Shown: positions 40,664 to 52,564 of the stretch, one piece after another | How the letters are laid out: each line of letters opens with the position of its first letter | Numbering within the stretch: the stretch's first letter is position 1 | NCBI RefSeq assembly: GCF_900167345.1 | Contig: NZ_FUXB01000007.1 | Span: forward strand, 1-64,000 | Origin: Vibrio cincinnatiensis DSM 19608 | Lineage (GTDB): Bacteria; Pseudomonadota; Gammaproteobacteria; Enterobacterales; Vibrionaceae | DNA: 64,000 bases | Direction of reading: 5' to 3' | Notes under the pieces: model-generated | What the model was told of the DNA's origin: nothing | What the model saw: the letters and a program-made list of their open reading frames with translations, nothing else | Database searches by the model: none | Position numbers and translations under genes: made by a program

Positions 40664-41506
40664 ATGGCGCACCCTATTTTACAGCTTGAACAGATCATGA
40701 ATCAGTTACGTGACCCAGAGCATGGTTGCCCATGGGATCTTAAACAAACCTTTGCCAGCATAGTGCCACACACTATTGAAGAAACTTATGAAGTAGTGGA
40801 GGCTATTGCTCATCAAGATTGGTCAAACCTGCGAGAAGAGCTGGGCGATCTTCTTTTTCAAGTGATTTTTTATAGTCAACTGGCGAAAGAACAAGGTTTA
40901 TTTGATTTTTCCGAGGTCGTTGAAACGGTGAATGAGAAGTTAATTCGTCGTCATCCTCATGTTTTTTCGGATGTTCAGGTATCAGATCAAGCGCAGCTTG
41001 AGGCTAATTGGGAAGCAGAAAAAGCCAAAGAAAAACACCAAGCAGGCAAAGATGAACAAAGTATTCTAGACTCAATACCACAAGCGCTTCCCGCTTTAAT
41101 GCGAGCCAACAAAATCCAGAAAAAATGTGCGAAATATGGGTTTGATTGGGACACATTGGGCCCGGTCGCAGAGAAAGTTCAGGAAGAGTTAGCTGAAGTG
41201 ATGGAAGAAGCGCTTCAGGTTGAAATTAATGAACAAAAAGTGGAAGAAGAGCTAGGCGATCTGTTGTTTGCCACGGTCAATTTAGTGCGTTACTTAGGGA
41301 AAGATCCGGAAGTGGCGTTAATGAAGGCCAATCAAAAGTTTGTGCGCCGTTTCCAAGGGGTGGAACAATTGGCGCAGACATATCATCAACCCTTAACGGA
41401 TTTTTCATTAGCCGAACTTGATGCTATGTGGGAGCAAGTCAAACAGGAAGAAAAAGAGGCAATAGCGCCTTTTTTAAGTAAAAACAGCAATAAAAAGCAC
41501 GATTGA
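40664..41506 (+). CDS. mazG: Nucleoside triphosphate pyrophosphohydrolase MazG
   Basis: Hydrolyses NTPs to NMPs and pyrophosphate; in E. coli it lowers (p)ppGpp-linked toxicity. The 280-residue protein has two MazG domains, each with the EExxE...ExxD metal pattern: [10 protein letters not shown] with [10 protein letters not shown], and [11 protein letters not shown] with [16 protein letters not shown] 40664 has GAGAGG upstream; a TTG 12 bases earlier would add only four residues. It sits between relA and pyrG with the same order as in E. coli minus mazEF. Confidence 0.94.
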   Translation: MAHPILQLEQIMNQLRDPEHGCPWDLKQTFASIVPHTIEETYEVVEAIAHQDWSNLREELGDLLFQVIFYSQLAKEQGLFDFSEVVETVNEKLIRRHPHVFSDVQVSDQAQLEANWEAEKAKEKHQAGKDEQSILDSIPQALPALMRANKIQKKCAKYGFDWDTLGPVAEKVQEELAEVMEEALQVEINEQKVEEELGDLLFATVNLVRYLGKDPEVALMKANQKFVRRFQGVEQLAQTYHQPLTDFSLAELDAMWEQVKQEEKEAIAPFLSKNSNKKHD

Positions 41507-41565
41507 ATAGAGAAAAGAAGCCGAGTTCAATCTGTTTGATTTGAAGCAAAAAATAAAAAACTGAG

Positions 41566-43303
<1,738 letters not shown>

Positions 43304-43311
43304 AAGGATAT

Positions 43312-43346
43312 GGATAGTGGCGTAAGTTGTGTCACTATCCTTTTAG
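43312..43346 (+). terminator. pyrG terminator
   Basis: An 8-bp stem GGATAGTG/CACTATCC (43312-43319 with 43333-43340) with a 13-base loop is followed by TTTT. It lies 9 bases after the pyrG stop; eno may also have its own promoter. Confidence 0.7.
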
Positions 43347-43368
43347 TTTTGACATTTAAATTCAATGA

Positions 43369-44682
<1,314 letters not shown>

Positions 44683-44715
44683 TTTCTATTGAAATAGCTT
44701 AGTTTTGTTATCGCT

Positions 44716-44747
44716 AAACGCCCTGCCGCAATGCAGGGCGTTTTTTA
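44716..44747 (+). terminator. eno terminator
   Basis: An 11-bp stem (44716-44726 with 44733-44743) with a 6-base loop is followed by TTTTTT at 44741-44746. It ends the highly expressed eno transcript before the convergent cca. Confidence 0.9.
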
Positions 44748-44794
44748 TAGGGCTGACAATCTTTTTATGATATGGGCTGATTTGATAAAAACCA

Positions 44795-46015
44795 TCAGTG
44801 TGTCTCTAAAGCGGCAATCGCTTGAATTCGGCGCTGAGTTAACGCTTCTTTGATGGCCTTCCCTTGAAACCCCTCGGTAATAATCTGCTGAACATTGACG
44901 GTTAATGCCGCCTGATAAGCTTGCTTAAAGAGTTCACTTTGTGGATAAGGTGCCTCTTCACATCCTAATCGGCCTGCATGATCCGCTTGGCAGCAAAGTA
45001 ATACCTCATTTAAACGCTCTGGTTTACGCCATACGTCTAATTTGTCGAGTATTTTGAGTTTGGTGCTGGCTTTTAATTCCGCTGCTCTATGAATGTTTGA
45101 GTGCTGCTCACAGACTAATAACGCTAACTCTTTAAACTCATTAGGGATCCGTACACGCTCACACAACTGCTTGATAATGCCAATGCCAGTCTGGCAGTGC
45201 ATTTTATGACTCGGCCATTGCGCTTTGGGGGTTACACCTTTACCTAAGTCATGAACTTGGGCCGCAAAGCGCACGGTTAAAGAGGGGGAGCGTTGAGCGG
45301 CTTGCTGGGCAACCAGTAAAGTATGTATGCCCGTATCGATTTCTGGGTGCCATTTTTCGGGCTGTGGTACCCCAAATAGACGATCAAGCTCGGGCAGCAC
45401 CACGGCGAGTGCGCCACATTCATGGAGTACAGAAAGAAAAACGTCAGGATGTTGAGTCGCCAATGACTTATGCCACTCTTGCCAAACCCGTTCAGGCGTT
45501 AGGTGGCTGAGTTCACCCGATTGAGTGATTTGCTGCATCAATTGTTGCGTTTCTTTGGCAATGGTAAAACCGAGGTGGGTGAGTTTAGCCGCAAAACGTG
45601 CAACACGTAGGACTCGTAGGGGATCTTCGACAAAGGCTGGTGAAACATGACGTAAGACACGCTGCTCAATATCTTTTTGCCCGCCATAAGGGTCGATCAG
45701 TTTGCCTTGTGCGTCTTGTGCCATGGCATTAATGGTTAAATCACGTCGAGCTAAATCTTCCTCAAGTGACACCTCTTGATCGTAATAGCAGGCAAACCCC
45801 GTATAGCCAGCACCAGTTTTTCGTTCAGTGCGTGCTAAGGCGTATTCTTGTTTTGTTTTTGGGTGCAAGAATACCGGGAAGTCTTTCCCAACGGCTTGAT
45901 AGCCAGCTTGGAGCATCTGTTCTGGGCTGCTACCCACCACTACCCAATCTTTATCATAGACAGGAAGGTTGAGTAATTGATCGCGGATGGCTCCGCCAAC
46001 TAAGTAAACTTGCAC
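44795..46015 (-). CDS. cca: CCA-adding tRNA nucleotidyltransferase
   Basis: Adds or repairs the 3' CCA of tRNA. The catalytic head has LVGGAIRDQLLNLP and the acidic pair in VYDKDWVVVG, with the RRDLTINAMA motif; a C-terminal HD domain has VHDLGKG (phosphohydrolase activity in this bacterial class). GTG 46015 is preferred: GAAGGAAGAG precedes it and the protein then opens MQVYLVGGAIRD like E. coli Cca (406 residues). The longer ATG start at 46051 lies inside a terminator hairpin. It follows ygiM. Confidence 0.93.
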   Translation of the reverse strand: MQVYLVGGAIRDQLLNLPVYDKDWVVVGSSPEQMLQAGYQAVGKDFPVFLHPKTKQEYALARTERKTGAGYTGFACYYDQEVSLEEDLARRDLTINAMAQDAQGKLIDPYGGQKDIEQRVLRHVSPAFVEDPLRVLRVARFAAKLTHLGFTIAKETQQLMQQITQSGELSHLTPERVWQEWHKSLATQHPDVFLSVLHECGALAVVLPELDRLFGVPQPEKWHPEIDTGIHTLLVAQQAAQRSPSLTVRFAAQVHDLGKGVTPKAQWPSHKMHCQTGIGIIKQLCERVRIPNEFKELALLVCEQHSNIHRAAELKASTKLKILDKLDVWRKPERLNEVLLCCQADHAGRLGCEEAPYPQSELFKQAYQAALTVNVQQIITEGFQGKAIKEALTQRRIQAIAALETH

Positions 46016-46039
46016 ATCTCTTCCTTCATCGAGCGAGAC

Positions 46040-46064
46040 AAAAACGGCCACCTGAGGTGACCGT
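46040..46064 (-). terminator. ygiM terminator or attenuator before cca
   Basis: On the minus strand a 9-bp stem (46056-46064 with 46044-46052, one G-U pair) with a 3-base loop is followed by TTTT. It lies 18 bases after the ygiM stop and 25 bases before the cca GTG. Confidence 0.72.
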
Positions 46065-46081
46065 AATAAGAAAAATAAAGA

Positions 46082-46690
46082 TTATGCCCACCCAGCTGGG
46101 TTACGCTTACGGCGTGGGACAATATGGGGTAAGACTAAGCCAAACAGTAAGCCGCCACCAGCAACACCGCCCCCATACATAAAGTATTTTAGAAGTAAGT
46201 CTTCTTTTTGGGTATCGAGTTTTGCTCGAAGCTCACGAATTTCTGTTTGTGAAGCGGTTAATTGTTGGCTGATATCACCGTAACTTTTTTCTAAATCGGC
46301 AATTTGCTTATTGCGAATTTCGAGTGAATCCACTAATCCCGCTTTTTCACTATCGGCATTTTGGCGAGCATTAGCCAATTGGCTTTTTACTTCTTTTAAC
46401 TCTTTTTCCAGCAGAGGAAGGCGTACTGCCATGCTGATATCTCGAGTGACAAAGCGGCTTTCCACCCAGCCATTACGGCCTCGACTATCAACAATTTGGC
46501 TGTAACCATTTTCTTTATTGGTCGAGAGCAGTTTGACTTTTTCTCCCGCATCAATCGAACCAATGATGCGAAATTGATTACTTGGACCTGAATGCATATA
46601 AGTAAAGAGTTTATCTGCGATATAGCGGTCTTGAGCGAGCGTTGGTGCAGCCAACAAAGAAAATAGCACCATGCAGACGAGTTTTTTCAC
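46082..46690 (-). CDS. YgiM-family SH3 domain membrane protein (TIGR04211)
   Basis: A 202-residue envelope protein. It has a signal peptide (MKKLVCMVLFSLLAAPTLA), a bacterial SH3 domain at about 24-90 with YMHSGPSNQFRIIGSI, a long coiled coil at about 95-160 (EKELKEVKSQLANARQ ... LDTQKEDL), a membrane segment near 167-188 and a basic tail. Function is not well established; E. coli YgiM has the same layout and also precedes cca. Confidence 0.87.
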   Translation of the reverse strand: MKKLVCMVLFSLLAAPTLAQDRYIADKLFTYMHSGPSNQFRIIGSIDAGEKVKLLSTNKENGYSQIVDSRGRNGWVESRFVTRDISMAVRLPLLEKELKEVKSQLANARQNADSEKAGLVDSLEIRNKQIADLEKSYGDISQQLTASQTEIRELRAKLDTQKEDLLLKYFMYGGGVAGGGLLFGLVLPHIVPRRKRNPAGWA

Positions 46691-46845
46691 GGTTTATCCC
46701 TTAGTGATGGTCAATATAGCGATATGAACAAATCATCTCATTGAGAGAGTTGAGACACAATCCAGTGTCTTTCATGAGAATTTGATCTTCGCTTTAAGGT
46801 TTGTTTGGCAGATAGTAAAAACTTTCCGAACTTGGTGCAACCAAG

Positions 46846-46866
46846 AAGGGAGGCAAAGCCTCCCTT
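46846..46866 (-). terminator. Hairpin downstream of the Pit transporter gene
   Basis: A perfect 9-bp GC-rich stem (46846-46854 with 46858-46866) with a 3-base loop lies 56 bases after the transporter stop. A long T run is missing on either side, so it may act with Rho or protect the 3' end. Confidence 0.5.
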
Positions 46867-46921
46867 TCTGTGCGTTTGAGTCAATAATGACAAACGACTG
46901 ACAGTTTTTTTACGTGATGGA

Positions 46922-48181
46922 TTAACCAAACACGGCTTGAATAACATAAAAGAAAATGACGGCCAGTAAGGCTCCTGCTGGCAAAGTCACAATCCATGAT
47001 GCAACGATATTACGTACCACGCCTAAATTCAGTGCAGCAATACCACGAGCAAAACCTACCCCTAATACTGCGCCGACTAAGGTTTGGGTAGTTGAAATAG
47101 GTAAGCCAGTGCCTGAGGCTAACACAACGGTTGATGCCGTTGCCAACTGAGCAGCAAAGCCTCGGCTTGGGGTCAATTCAGTAATGCCAGTACCTACGGT
47201 AGCCATTACTTTGTGGCCTAACGTAGCAAGGCCGACTACGATACCGATGCCACCGAGTGGCAGAATCCACCAAGCGATTGCACTTTTCCCTGCCACTTGT
47301 CCAAGATGTTCAACAGTAGAAACAACAGCCGCTAAAGGACCAATCGCATTCGCCACATCGTTTGAACCGTGGGCAAACGCCATCGCACAGGCGGTGATCA
47401 CCATTAATACCGAGAAAATACGCTCAACGCTGGAAAAACCGTGATTTTCTTCTGTATTGGAAAAGCGCTTATAGATATACAGATAGCCAACCAACATAAC
47501 AATAGCGGATACGGCAATAGAGCAGAGCCAAGCCTCCGTACTATTTAGATGCAATCCAACATGTTTTAAGCCTTTTTTGATGGTCACTAAGGCGATCACC
47601 ATCGTGGTGATAAACATATAGACAGGTACAAATCGTTTGGCATTGATGAGGGGAGTTTCAGTATCGAAGATAAGCCTTTGCGCACTAACAAAAATGGCGT
47701 AGGCCATTAAGCCGGAAATGAATGGCGTAATAATCCAACTGCCCACAATACCTTGCACCGAACTCCAATCTACGGCTTCAGTTCCCACTGACACAGAAGC
47801 AAATCCGATAATCGCACCGATAATGGAATGCGTTGTGGAAACGGGCCAGCCCATATAAGAGGCAAGCAGTAGCCAGGTTCCCGCTGCGAGCAGAGAAGAC
47901 ATCATGCCGTACACGAGCAATTCTGGTTGGTCAGTAAAGAGCGCGGGTTCGATAACGCCTCGACGGATGGTATCCGTCACTTCGCCACCGGCTAAATAGG
48001 CACCAGCAAATTCGAAAATCATCGCAATGATGATAGCTTGTTTGACGGTGAGGGCTTTTGAGCCTACGGATGTGCCCATCGCATTGGCGACATCATTTGC
48101 CCCAATACCAATGGCCATTAATAAACCGAAGATCGCTGCAACAATGATCAGGACTGTGCCGTAGTTCGCAAGGATATCCAT
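46922..48181 (-). CDS. pit: Low-affinity inorganic phosphate transporter (Pit family)
   Basis: Inner membrane metal-phosphate:proton symporter. The family signature GANDVANAMGTSVGSKAL near residue 25 has its inverted repeat as GSNDVANAIGPLAAV in the second half; about ten hydrophobic segments are visible. ATG 48181 (start MDILANYGTVLI, 419 residues) is preferred over an in-frame start 87 bases upstream because AGGTATTACG precedes it. The DUF47 gene lies upstream on the same strand, the classical DUF47-pit pair. Confidence 0.93.
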   Translation of the reverse strand: MDILANYGTVLIIVAAIFGLLMAIGIGANDVANAMGTSVGSKALTVKQAIIIAMIFEFAGAYLAGGEVTDTIRRGVIEPALFTDQPELLVYGMMSSLLAAGTWLLLASYMGWPVSTTHSIIGAIIGFASVSVGTEAVDWSSVQGIVGSWIITPFISGLMAYAIFVSAQRLIFDTETPLINAKRFVPVYMFITTMVIALVTIKKGLKHVGLHLNSTEAWLCSIAVSAIVMLVGYLYIYKRFSNTEENHGFSSVERIFSVLMVITACAMAFAHGSNDVANAIGPLAAVVSTVEHLGQVAGKSAIAWWILPLGGIGIVVGLATLGHKVMATVGTGITELTPSRGFAAQLATASTVVLASGTGLPISTTQTLVGAVLGVGFARGIAALNLGVVRNIVASWIVTLPAGALLAVIFFYVIQAVFG

Positions 48182-48324
48182 CGTAATACCTAGTTGTTGA
48201 TAACAAGCGGAGCAAAATCGCAGTACTTTTTCGGCACGAAAAATCCCATCAGCGAGAAATATAATCAACGCCTAAACTGTGATGGTACGATTAATACTCT
48301 TAGTTATTTGGTTAACTTTATGAT

Positions 48325-49011
48325 TTAAGAGCGAGAAAGCATCACTTCAAGCCGAGCACCAACGCGCTGAGCCTGATCGGCGATACCACCAACCCATTCA
48401 AATATTTTGTATAAGAACATGACATCAATAGGATTCATTTTTGACTCCATGGCCATTAACTGTTGGCGAAGTCGAATTTGCATCGTATCGGTATCATCCT
48501 CGATCACATCCAGTTGATTGATCATTTCTGCCACCAAGGTGACTTCACGACCTTTAAATCCGGTTTCCAATAACTCGTCGAGTTCATTGATGACTTTCTG
48601 CGCCTGTTTCGCGGCATCAAGACAGCGATTCACATAAGCGATGAAGTTTTCTTGGAGAGGTTCAGGAATAGTAAGCTGACGACCATAAACACGGCCTGCG
48701 ATATCTTTAGCAAGATTAGCAAGTTTGTCTTGTTGAGTGAGAAGCTCAAGCATGTCAGTTCGATCGACCGGCATAAACAAACCACGAGGGAGTTTTAGAC
48801 GGATTTCACGTTTTAACACGTCGGCTTCTTTCTCTAAATGAGAAATTTGTGCGCGTATCTCTTCTGCTTTGTCCCAGTCACCTTGAGCGCAAACCTCAAA
48901 GAAATTCACTAAGTGAGAGCAGCATTCATTGACACACACAACGTGTCGTTGCAAAGGTTTAATCGGGGACTTTGCAAATAACCCCATGATGGTATTTACT
49001 GGCATGGTCAT
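48325..49011 (-). CDS. DUF47 family protein, PhoU-like (TIGR00153)
   Basis: A 228-residue all-helical protein of the DUF47/PhoU-like group, which accompanies Pit transporters and is thought to regulate them. Helical segments carry acidic metal-binding patterns (for example EEIRAQISHLEKEADVLKREIR and QLDVIEDDTDTMQIR), like the ExxxD motifs of PhoU. It is transcribed toward pit, 143 bases away, and divergently from ygiF. Starts at 49011 or 49005 are both possible. Confidence 0.9.
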   Translation of the reverse strand: MTMPVNTIMGLFAKSPIKPLQRHVVCVNECCSHLVNFFEVCAQGDWDKAEEIRAQISHLEKEADVLKREIRLKLPRGLFMPVDRTDMLELLTQQDKLANLAKDIAGRVYGRQLTIPEPLQENFIAYVNRCLDAAKQAQKVINELDELLETGFKGREVTLVAEMINQLDVIEDDTDTMQIRLRQQLMAMESKMNPIDVMFLYKIFEWVGGIADQAQRVGARLEVMLSRS

Positions 49012-49210
49012 TCAACCTAATAGCTATAACCGAAAAAGAACATATACCATATTATGGCGAAATGTTGAGCGTTGGCTATAAAGGCGCGCATGTTAACCCA
49101 TTAATTGGCGCATTAAAACTGTTTTAGATCATCAATCGGTCTATATTTCTTTCTTGCCCCACTGCCTTTTAGGCAATATCCTGTCGCTATCTGCTGCGAA
49201 AGGTATAAAT

Positions 49211-50728
49211 ATGGAAACCGAAATAGAACTGAAGTTTTTTGTTTCTCCAGATTTTTCAGAGATTTTACGCAATAAAATTTCTGAAACCAAAGTACTTCAG
49301 CACAGTTGTCGAGAATTAGGAAATACCTACTTTGATACTGCTGATAATTGGTTACGTCAACACGATATTGGATTGCGAATTCGTCGTTTTGATGAGGTAT
49401 ATGTACAAACCGTCAAAACGGCGGGGCGAGTCGTCGCTGGTTTACATCAGCGTCCTGAATATAATGCAGAGCATTGTAGTAATGAACCCGAACTCTCCCT
49501 TCATCCCACCGATATCTGGCCTGAAGGACGAGAGGTGGCAGAGCTACAAGCGCAACTCTTGCCTTTATTTGCCACGAATTTTACCCGTGAACAGTGGTTG
49601 GTGGGGATGGCGGACGGTAGTCAGATAGAAGTCGCATTTGACCAAGGTGTGGTTGAAGCGGAAGAAAATCAAGCCCCGATTTGTGAAGTGGAACTTGAGT
49701 TGAAATCAGGTCAAACCGACGCTCTGTTTGTTCTGGCTCGTCATTTAAGTGACCAAGGTGGAATGCGTTTAGGTAACTTGAGTAAAGCTGCGCGAGGCTA
49801 TCGCTTAGCCGCGAATTATTCGGGAGATGACGTTCAACCGTTGGAGCTAGTCAATACGCAAAGTGATGATAGCGTTGAGTCCTGTTTTATTCGTTCTTTA
49901 GAGCACGCCTTGTCTCATTGGCATTATCATGAGCAAATTTATATCGAACGTGACTCCATTGCGGCCTTACATGAAATTAGCCATGCGATTAGCTTCATTC
50001 GTCAATTATTGACCGTTTATGGTGGCATTGTTCCACGCCGAGCGAGTGCAATTTTACGGCAAGAGCTGAAATGGCTTGACGGTGAGCTAGCTTGGCTGAA
50101 ACATTACGATTATCTGGATGATTTGCTCAAAGATAAAGGTTATGTGCTGCGTAAGTTAGAAGCCCGAAAATTTTTGGTTGCAGAGTTAAAGCAACGACAA
50201 GAGTCGCTACCTCAACGAGAAGAATCTCTCAAGCTACTTCATTCAGCGCGCTATACAGGACTATTGCTGGATCTCAGCCGCTGGATTTTAACCCGAGGGT
50301 GGCAGCCATTTTTGGATGAAAAAGCACGCGAACGAATGGCCAGAAATATTCGAGGCTTTTCTGTTAAGCAGCTTGAACGAGCTTGGGCTGAGCTGATGGA
50401 TGTCTTTCCTCCCGAGCAGAGATTATCTAGCCAAGAATATATTGATCAGCAGTATCGTTTGACGCGTAGCCTGTATACTGGCATTGGTTTTGCCCGTTTA
50501 TACGATGCGGAAAAGCGGTTAGCTTTTCGAATGCCGTGGGCTGATTTACTGCATGGTATTGATGACCTTCTCACACTCAAAACATTAGAGAAATTGCTTG
50601 ATACATTGCAAGAAGAAGATCAAGACGCCGTTAATCGCTGGTTAATTCGGCAAGAGAATTCTCTTCTCCATGCGATGGAGCAAACTCGAGCGATTGGTGT
50701 TGAAAACCCACCTTATTGGCGTGAGTAA
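49211..50728 (+). CDS. ygiF: Inorganic triphosphatase, CYTH-CHAD protein
   Basis: Hydrolyses inorganic tripolyphosphate. The N-terminal CYTH domain (1-200) opens with METEIELKFFV, the ExExK motif of triphosphate tunnel enzymes. The C-terminal CHAD domain (about 225-500) is helical and rich in conserved His and basic residues, a polyphosphate-binding fold (ALSHWHYHEQIYIE ... RHDARR-like positions). ATG 49211 follows AAAGG; an in-frame start 57 bases earlier is less likely. In E. coli ygiF directly precedes glnE; here a chemoreceptor is between them. Confidence 0.92.
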   Translation: METEIELKFFVSPDFSEILRNKISETKVLQHSCRELGNTYFDTADNWLRQHDIGLRIRRFDEVYVQTVKTAGRVVAGLHQRPEYNAEHCSNEPELSLHPTDIWPEGREVAELQAQLLPLFATNFTREQWLVGMADGSQIEVAFDQGVVEAEENQAPICEVELELKSGQTDALFVLARHLSDQGGMRLGNLSKAARGYRLAANYSGDDVQPLELVNTQSDDSVESCFIRSLEHALSHWHYHEQIYIERDSIAALHEISHAISFIRQLLTVYGGIVPRRASAILRQELKWLDGELAWLKHYDYLDDLLKDKGYVLRKLEARKFLVAELKQRQESLPQREESLKLLHSARYTGLLLDLSRWILTRGWQPFLDEKARERMARNIRGFSVKQLERAWAELMDVFPPEQRLSSQEYIDQQYRLTRSLYTGIGFARLYDAEKRLAFRMPWADLLHGIDDLLTLKTLEKLLDTLQEEDQDAVNRWLIRQENSLLHAMEQTRAIGVENPPYWRE

Positions 50729-51188
50729 TTGACCAAAATGAAAATGGAGGATGAGAAAGCCTCTCCTCCACTTTTTCGTTCCCCTCTACGATTGATATGA
50801 CGCTTATTCTCCGGTTACCTGCCTCTTAGTTTTTGCTACCCACTTTTCTAAAAACCCACGTTATTGACATAAAATCTCGACCTAGATCACACTTGGTGTC
50901 ATCTCTTCGGCAAAGGGCTTGAGAGTTTCCATACTCAGTCGATAGAGAAAGAGATCGAGGAATGATTTTGTCTCTCGCCTTTTCTTTGAATTTCGAGCCA
51001 GAGTAGACAATCCGCTTGAGATCACAAATCACACCATCAATGATCAAATAAGCGAGATTCCGCTCATCGATGGTGGCTTGTTTTTGATATTATTATTTTC
51101 ATACGAGGCTCGAAATAATTCATGGTACTTATCATCTTTTCGGTGAAAGGCATGAAAATAGACATTTAAACGGAGTGGAGAACAGACA
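50729..51188. other. Spacer between ygiF and the chemoreceptor gene
   Basis: A 460-base stretch with no well supported gene. A 7-bp hairpin near its left end probably ends ygiF. Minus-strand frames give fragments (50826-51047 and 50882-51025), the second reading MSTLARN-like text that ends METLKPFAEEMTPSVI, but neither has an ATG with a ribosome site. It may hold the chemoreceptor promoter and remnants of a lost gene. Confidence 0.4.
50745..50776 (+). terminator. Probable ygiF terminator
   Basis: TGGAGGA (50745-50751) pairs with TCCTCCA (50764-50770) and is followed by CTTTTT. It lies 16 bases after the ygiF stop, so the chemoreceptor gene is probably a separate unit. Confidence 0.62.
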
Positions 51189-52445
51189 ATGGCGAGGATA
51201 GCATTTAAACCGTGGGAACGGGTTATCACAGATATACGTCTGATACCAAAGATGGTTATGCTGATGATATTCAGTACCTTATTGGTGATAGCTAAACAGT
51301 TATGGGATGCCAGCCTGTTCTATGACTCTTTATTAGCCGCAACTCAAAATATTGAGGTGGCTCAGCATCATTATGATACTTATCTTGTACAAGTGGTTTG
51401 GCAAACGGGCCTATTGATCGTGGTCTTTGTTGCCTTGCTTATGTTTGCAGCTCGAGTCATGCTTCGCCAAACTCAATTTTTGAGTGAATCAATAAAGCAG
51501 ATGGCTCAGAGAGATTTGTCTGAGCCGATTGTGATGGAATGTAAAGATGAGTACGGAGATGTGGCTCGGGAGCTTGAAATCACTCGCCATCAACTACAAG
51601 AATTGATCAAAGTGCAGATCAACACCTCACAAGAGCTGACCGCTTTGACGGAGGTGATGACCATTAGCATGTCGGAAACCAAAGATTCTGCTCAAGAAGA
51701 GTTTAATGAAATTGATCAGTTGGCGACCGCGATGAGTGAGATGTCGTCTACGGTACAAACCGTTGCTGAACATGCACAAAATGCTTCGTCATTGACAGAA
51801 AGTGCTTCACAGCAAGCGAAGACAGGGCAACAGTTTGTTCAAAAGACCATCAGTAAAATTGGGCAGCTTTCCAAAGATATTACAGCCTCTGCTTCAGCCG
51901 TTAACCAAGTCGAAGAGCGTGTTGTCGCTATTGGTAGTGTGGTTGGAACCATTCAAGGCATTTCAGAGCAAACCAATTTGCTTGCTCTGAATGCTGCCAT
52001 TGAAGCGGCTCGAGCGGGAGAGGCTGGTCGTGGCTTTGCTGTTGTCGCCGATGAAGTACGAAATCTGGCACAACGCACTCAATCAGCGACAGTCGAAATC
52101 CAAGAAATGATTTCTCAATTGCAAAGCAGTGCCAATTCTGCGGTCGATTTGATGGAAAAGAGTGTGGTAGAAGCCGCAGATGGTGTTGAACTCGTAACGA
52201 ATGCGGGCGGTGAACTTGACGGTATTGTTAGACAAGTTCAGCATATCAATGACATGAACTTCCAAATTGCGACCGCTGCAGAGCAGCAAAGTAGTGTTGC
52301 AGAAGAGATGAACCAAAACTTAACTAACGTACGAGAACTGGTTGAAGCTTCAGTTACGGTGGTGAGTGAACTGCTTGAAACCTCTGAAATCATGCAACGT
52401 AATGCAGAAGAACTGGACAGTAAAATCACCGTGTTTAAGGTGTGA
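51189..52445 (+). CDS. Methyl-accepting chemotaxis protein
   Basis: A 418-residue chemoreceptor. Two membrane segments (about residues 19-34 and 74-93) enclose a periplasmic loop of only about 40 residues, too small for a usual ligand-binding domain. A HAMP region follows (about 94-145). The cytoplasmic signalling domain has the hairpin tip [38 protein letters not shown], which binds CheA/CheW. It may sense through the membrane or a partner protein. The gene has its own terminator and lies between ygiF and glnE. Confidence 0.93.
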   Translation: MARIAFKPWERVITDIRLIPKMVMLMIFSTLLVIAKQLWDASLFYDSLLAATQNIEVAQHHYDTYLVQVVWQTGLLIVVFVALLMFAARVMLRQTQFLSESIKQMAQRDLSEPIVMECKDEYGDVARELEITRHQLQELIKVQINTSQELTALTEVMTISMSETKDSAQEEFNEIDQLATAMSEMSSTVQTVAEHAQNASSLTESASQQAKTGQQFVQKTISKIGQLSKDITASASAVNQVEERVVAIGSVVGTIQGISEQTNLLALNAAIEAARAGEAGRGFAVVADEVRNLAQRTQSATVEIQEMISQLQSSANSAVDLMEKSVVEAADGVELVTNAGGELDGIVRQVQHINDMNFQIATAAEQQSSVAEEMNQNLTNVRELVEASVTVVSELLETSEIMQRNAEELDSKITVFKV

Positions 52446-52471
52446 TCTTTCCCTTCTGTTCGTTAATTAAC

Positions 52472-52501
52472 ACGCTCACTTTCTTCAGTGGGCGTTTTTA
52501 T
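52472..52501 (+). terminator. Chemoreceptor gene terminator
   Basis: A 9-bp stem (52472-52480 with 52487-52495, one G-U pair) with a 6-base loop is followed by TTTTT. It separates the chemoreceptor from glnE. Confidence 0.85.
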
Positions 52502-52564
52502 TTTTATCGGACTGGGATAAAGTGATCGCCTTGGGTTTTCCCAGTAAGCAGACAAGGATGAACC

